From positions 1 through 7,540 of the forward strand of contig JBCCLI010000329.1 in the NCBI GenBank assembly GCA_039026975.1: DNA of 7,540 nucleotides, given 5' to 3'. The translations under genes and the position numbers were made by a program. Shown piece after piece: positions 5,513 through 7,540 of the stretch (position 1 is the stretch's first letter; the number at the start of each line of letters is the position of its first letter). The DNA is from JBCBKZ01 sp039026975 (GTDB lineage Bacteria > Bacteroidota > Bacteroidia > J057). The notes below the pieces were generated by a model, which was given only the letters and a program-made list of their open reading frames with translations, made no database searches and was not told the DNA's origin.

Positions 5513-6607
5513 TTATTGGATGAGGGAAAACATCATTTCTTGTTCTTCTGTAGTCATGAAGTCTAGCATCACATCAAAACTGGGATGGCTGATGAGTATG
5601 TTAGCTACATCCGGGTCATGAAACTCAATGTCATGGTACCTAAGGAGTCCTAGCATGGTGGGAATCCAACTGTGCATCTGATAGGGATGATTATTCAGCT
5701 TGATCTCTTTCAGGCTGCGATGCTGTAAGCCAGGATGGTCTGTAACTGAAAAGTCAGTCTTGGGTGCTACTGCCAGGATGGGCGTATCTCGCTTTTCCAT
5801 CCTACCTATTTCTGGCTTGTCTTTAGTGATAAATTGGGCAGTTTGGATGTAAAGGTGCTGTACAAACAGATTTAGTGGCCCTATATTTTTCGGGAGAATT
5901 TCTCCGCTAGCATAGATTACTTTTCTGTTGGCATCCCTAGCATATACCTCTGCCCCTATGTCCAGGTAGTACCCTCTTAGCTCTTTCTCCGTTAGGGTAA
6001 GTTTAAGGCGTCTACTTCCTTTCCGCTTCAGTGCACGGGTATCTTGGTCTACCTCCACAAAAATATGTTCGGGCAGCCAATTGTCCTGAAAGGACACCTG
6101 CCCCTGATCAAATTTTCCATATTTGATCAGGATGTGTCTGACATATAATTTGTCAAATGCCGCCAGGCTTTTGCGGCTTAGGCAACGGTCTACAAAAGCT
6201 ACGTGGTTAGGAGATGCATACTGGTTACTGAGTAATGGAATACTTTCCAGTAGGTTGAAAAGCGCTCTGTTAAAAGAGAATAATTTGAATGTGTCTTGCT
6301 CTTCCGGACTGAGGGTGTAATAGCCATCATAGGTTTTCAGTAGACAGGAGGCTTTAAAAAATTGTAGCGTCCCATAGCTGCCAAAATGTACCTGAAGATG
6401 ACCTGTTTCACGTGTATATACACCTTTCAATTCCGTGTACGCGGCCAGCCGGGTAAGATTTTTCTCATCTATATTATAGGCATACACGATTTCATTGATG
6501 AGTCTTTCCACAGGGGCCCGTTCATTGTTGCTAGGAGTTGGGTCTGCTAATAAGTAAGAAAAGAGGAAGCTAAAAAGGATGTACAAAGAGAAACGTTTGG
6601 TAAACAC
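5513..6607 (-). CDS. Exported protein of unknown function
   Basis: I do not recognise this protein. From the GTG start chosen here it has 364 residues and a clean signal peptide: MFTKR, a Phe/Leu-rich core to about residue 20, and a likely cut at LLA-DP. The mature part is mixed alpha/beta in composition, with no further membrane segment, no repeats and no obvious catalytic motif. A basic patch (KRKGSRRLK, about 190-198) is its only striking local feature. The frame stays open to a TTG at 6646, but that TTG overlaps the last bases of the candidate -7 box TACTTTTG (6644-6651), so it would not be in the transcript. GTG at 6607 gives the best signal peptide; GTG at 6619 (four residues longer) is the alternative. 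No ATG is available near the N-terminus. It has its own promoter and a downstream hairpin, so it is probably monocistronic. Confidence 0.75.
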   Translation of the reverse strand: MFTKRFSLYILFSFLFSYLLADPTPSNNERAPVERLINEIVYAYNIDEKNLTRLAAYTELKGVYTRETGHLQVHFGSYGTLQFFKASCLLKTYDGYYTLSPEEQDTFKLFSFNRALFNLLESIPLLSNQYASPNHVAFVDRCLSRKSLAAFDKLYVRHILIKYGKFDQGQVSFQDNWLPEHIFVEVDQDTRALKRKGSRRLKLTLTEKELRGYYLDIGAEVYARDANRKVIYASGEILPKNIGPLNLFVQHLYIQTAQFITKDKPEIGRMEKRDTPILAVAPKTDFSVTDHPGLQHRSLKEIKLNNHPYQMHSWIPTMLGLLRYHDIEFHDPDVANILISHPSFDVMLDFMTTEEQEMMFSLIQ

Positions 6608-6643
6608 GGCGATAATCACTTGAGCTTTGCTAATTGGTATGAT

Positions 6644-6651
6644 CAAAAGTA
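6644..6651 (-). promoter_or_regulatory. Candidate -7 promoter element that decides the start of the exported protein
   Basis: The minus strand reads TACTTTTG, an exact TAnnTTTG match. Transcription would begin near 6638, leaving a leader of about 19 nt to GTG 6619 or 31 nt to GTG 6607. It excludes the upstream TTG at 6646 as a start. The -33 region is only weakly matched. Confidence 0.5.
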
Positions 6652-6672
6652 GGAAGATTAGGGAAGGGAAAT

Positions 6673-6707
6673 AGGCTTCCTACCCCCAACGGTAGAAGGT
6701 ATAGCCT
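6673..6707 (-). terminator. Hairpin after the Sua5 gene, possible terminator
   Basis: Positions 6680-6684 pair with 6691-6695 (CTACC with GGTAG), and 6673-6677 pair with 6703-6707 (AGGCT with AGCCT), separated by an uneven internal loop. It lies about 50 nt after the Sua5 stop codon (6758) and just before the promoter of the next gene, a sensible place to end the upstream transcript. In the minus direction it is followed by a pyrimidine-rich stretch (6661-6672), not a pure U-run. Confidence 0.4.
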
Positions 6708-6757
6708 TAACAGTACGAATGTAAGATTATTGGGTAAATCGTAAATTATATATATCG

Positions 6758-7540
6758 TTATTTTAGAAAAGCCTGTGCCCGACTCAGCCTATCATTGATG
6801 GCTTTCCCGATTCCATGGTCAGGGACTTTTTCTGCCAGGATGACTTCCACTTGGGACTGATCCATTTGATGTAAGGCTGGAAACAGCCGGCTAGCGGCCT
6901 CTAACAGGTCGCCAGACCTGCTTAATACATCTACTTGTTGGATATCAGGGTGAGCGTAAAGCTGCTGGAAACTGATGATGCCTATACGTTTACCGGAGAA
7001 TTGGCTCAGTAGAATGGGAATTTCTCCTATATATAAAGGAATTTTAGGGGCATAATGACTGGTTAGCATTCCTGGGCTGCTGGGGGTGGAGCTATGTAAG
7101 ATAGTGTTCACATTGGTACCTAATACTTGCCTGATGGCTTCCTCTGTTATTCCTCCATGTCTGTAAATCACAGGTACCTTTTCTTGAAATCCTACTATGG
7201 TAGACTCCAGTCCTACCTGGCTAGGCCCTCCATCCAGCACGTAAGAAATCTTTCCTGCTAACTGTCTTTGTACGTGCTCCGCCTGCGTAGGGCTAATGTA
7301 ACCGGAGGGATTGGCACTGGGAGCAGCCAGGGGTAGGTCTGTTTTTTCCAGTACCTGCTGCATAAGTAGATGAGCGGGTTTCCTTATGGCTACTAAGGGA
7401 CTTCCGGCTGTCACCAGGTCCGGCACTATGGGGAGCTTGGGCAGCAGTAAGCTAAGTGGGCCCGGCCAGAAAGCCTCCGCCAGCTTGTAGGCGGCTACAG
7501 GGATGGGGTGGGCATATTTATTCAGGGGCGTATCCGGCGC
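6758..7540 (-). CDS. sua5: L-threonylcarbamoyladenylate synthase, Sua5 type (5' end cut by the window)
   Basis: The enzyme makes threonylcarbamoyl-AMP from L-threonine, bicarbonate and ATP in the cytoplasm. This is the first step of the t6A modification at position 37 of tRNAs reading ANN codons, completed by TsaB, TsaD and TsaE. The frame is open to the right edge, so 260 residues are visible and roughly 60 N-terminal ones, including the substrate-binding KxR region, are missing. Visible landmarks, numbered from the edge: AFWPGPLSLLL (23-33), the APSANPSGYISPT nucleotide-binding region (73-85), LDGG (102-105), GLESTIVGF (110-118), RHGGI (127-131) and the linker SPGMLTSHYAP (155-165). A Rossmann-like Sua5 C-terminal domain (about 166-260) follows. 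That linker and domain distinguish Sua5 from the shorter TsaC/YrdC. GLESTIVGF replaces the commoner GVESTIVD. An in-frame GTG at 7426 is internal and not the start. Confidence 0.95.
   Translation of the reverse strand, partial: APDTPLNKYAHPIPVAAYKLAEAFWPGPLSLLLPKLPIVPDLVTAGSPLVAIRKPAHLLMQQVLEKTDLPLAAPSANPSGYISPTQAEHVQRQLAGKISYVLDGGPSQVGLESTIVGFQEKVPVIYRHGGITEEAIRQVLGTNVNTILHSSTPSSPGMLTSHYAPKIPLYIGEIPILLSQFSGKRIGIISFQQLYAHPDIQQVDVLSRSGDLLEAASRLFPALHQMDQSQVEVILAEKVPDHGIGKAINDRLSRAQAFLK

Noticed and set aside
6646..6646. TTG as the start codon of the exported protein
   Set aside because: It lies within the candidate -7 promoter element, and it would place a long hydrophobic extension before the signal peptide; GTG starts downstream are better.
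7426..7426. GTG as the true start of the Sua5 gene
   Set aside because: The frame is open upstream to the window edge and encodes conserved Sua5 sequence there (AFWPGPLSLLL), so this GTG is an internal valine.

Overview
The window looks like chromosomal DNA of a member of the Bacteroidota, probably a Cytophagales-type organism. Three things suggest this. Candidate promoters carry the Bacteroidota -7 motif TAnnTTTG just upstream of three starts. No clear Shine-Dalgarno sequences are visible. Exported proteins have short signal peptides ending in Gln-type sites (YGQ, FSQ), and there is a lipoprotein with acidic residues after its cysteine. The assignment rests on these signals only; no marker gene was compared.

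Layout: positions 1-579 hold no gene. This stretch contains the most striking structure of the window: a 304-bp non-coding insertion (72-375) with perfect 18-bp terminal inverted repeats, flanked by a perfect 9-bp direct repeat. This is the signature of a non-autonomous, MITE-like transposable element. Inside it lie hairpins, a 12-bp palindrome and a 15-bp tandem duplication. One internal hairpin has a diverged second copy outside the element (9-47), with a compensatory base-pair change between the two copies.

Next come a TauE/SafE-type membrane permease (580-1320, minus) and, divergently, a large secreted M1-family zinc metallopeptidase (1453-3657, plus), the only plus-strand gene. A long hairpin (3669-3718) lies in the convergent gap after it, followed by a 17-bp tandem repeat. 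The rest is on the minus strand. Read in the direction of transcription (from right to left) there is a Sua5/TsaC threonylcarbamoyl-AMP synthase, truncated by the right edge (6758-7540); an unrecognised exported protein (about 5513-6607); an unrecognised lipoprotein (4494-5231); and a small unrecognised secreted beta-rich protein (3800-4414).

The minus-strand genes are separated by gaps of 79 to 281 bp, most with their own candidate -7 element or hairpin, so they look like single transcription units rather than one operon. No shared pathway is evident. Sua5 is tRNA-modification housekeeping, the permease handles small anions, and the other four products are exported envelope or periplasmic proteins. 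I found no RNA gene, CRISPR array, transposase or defence system.
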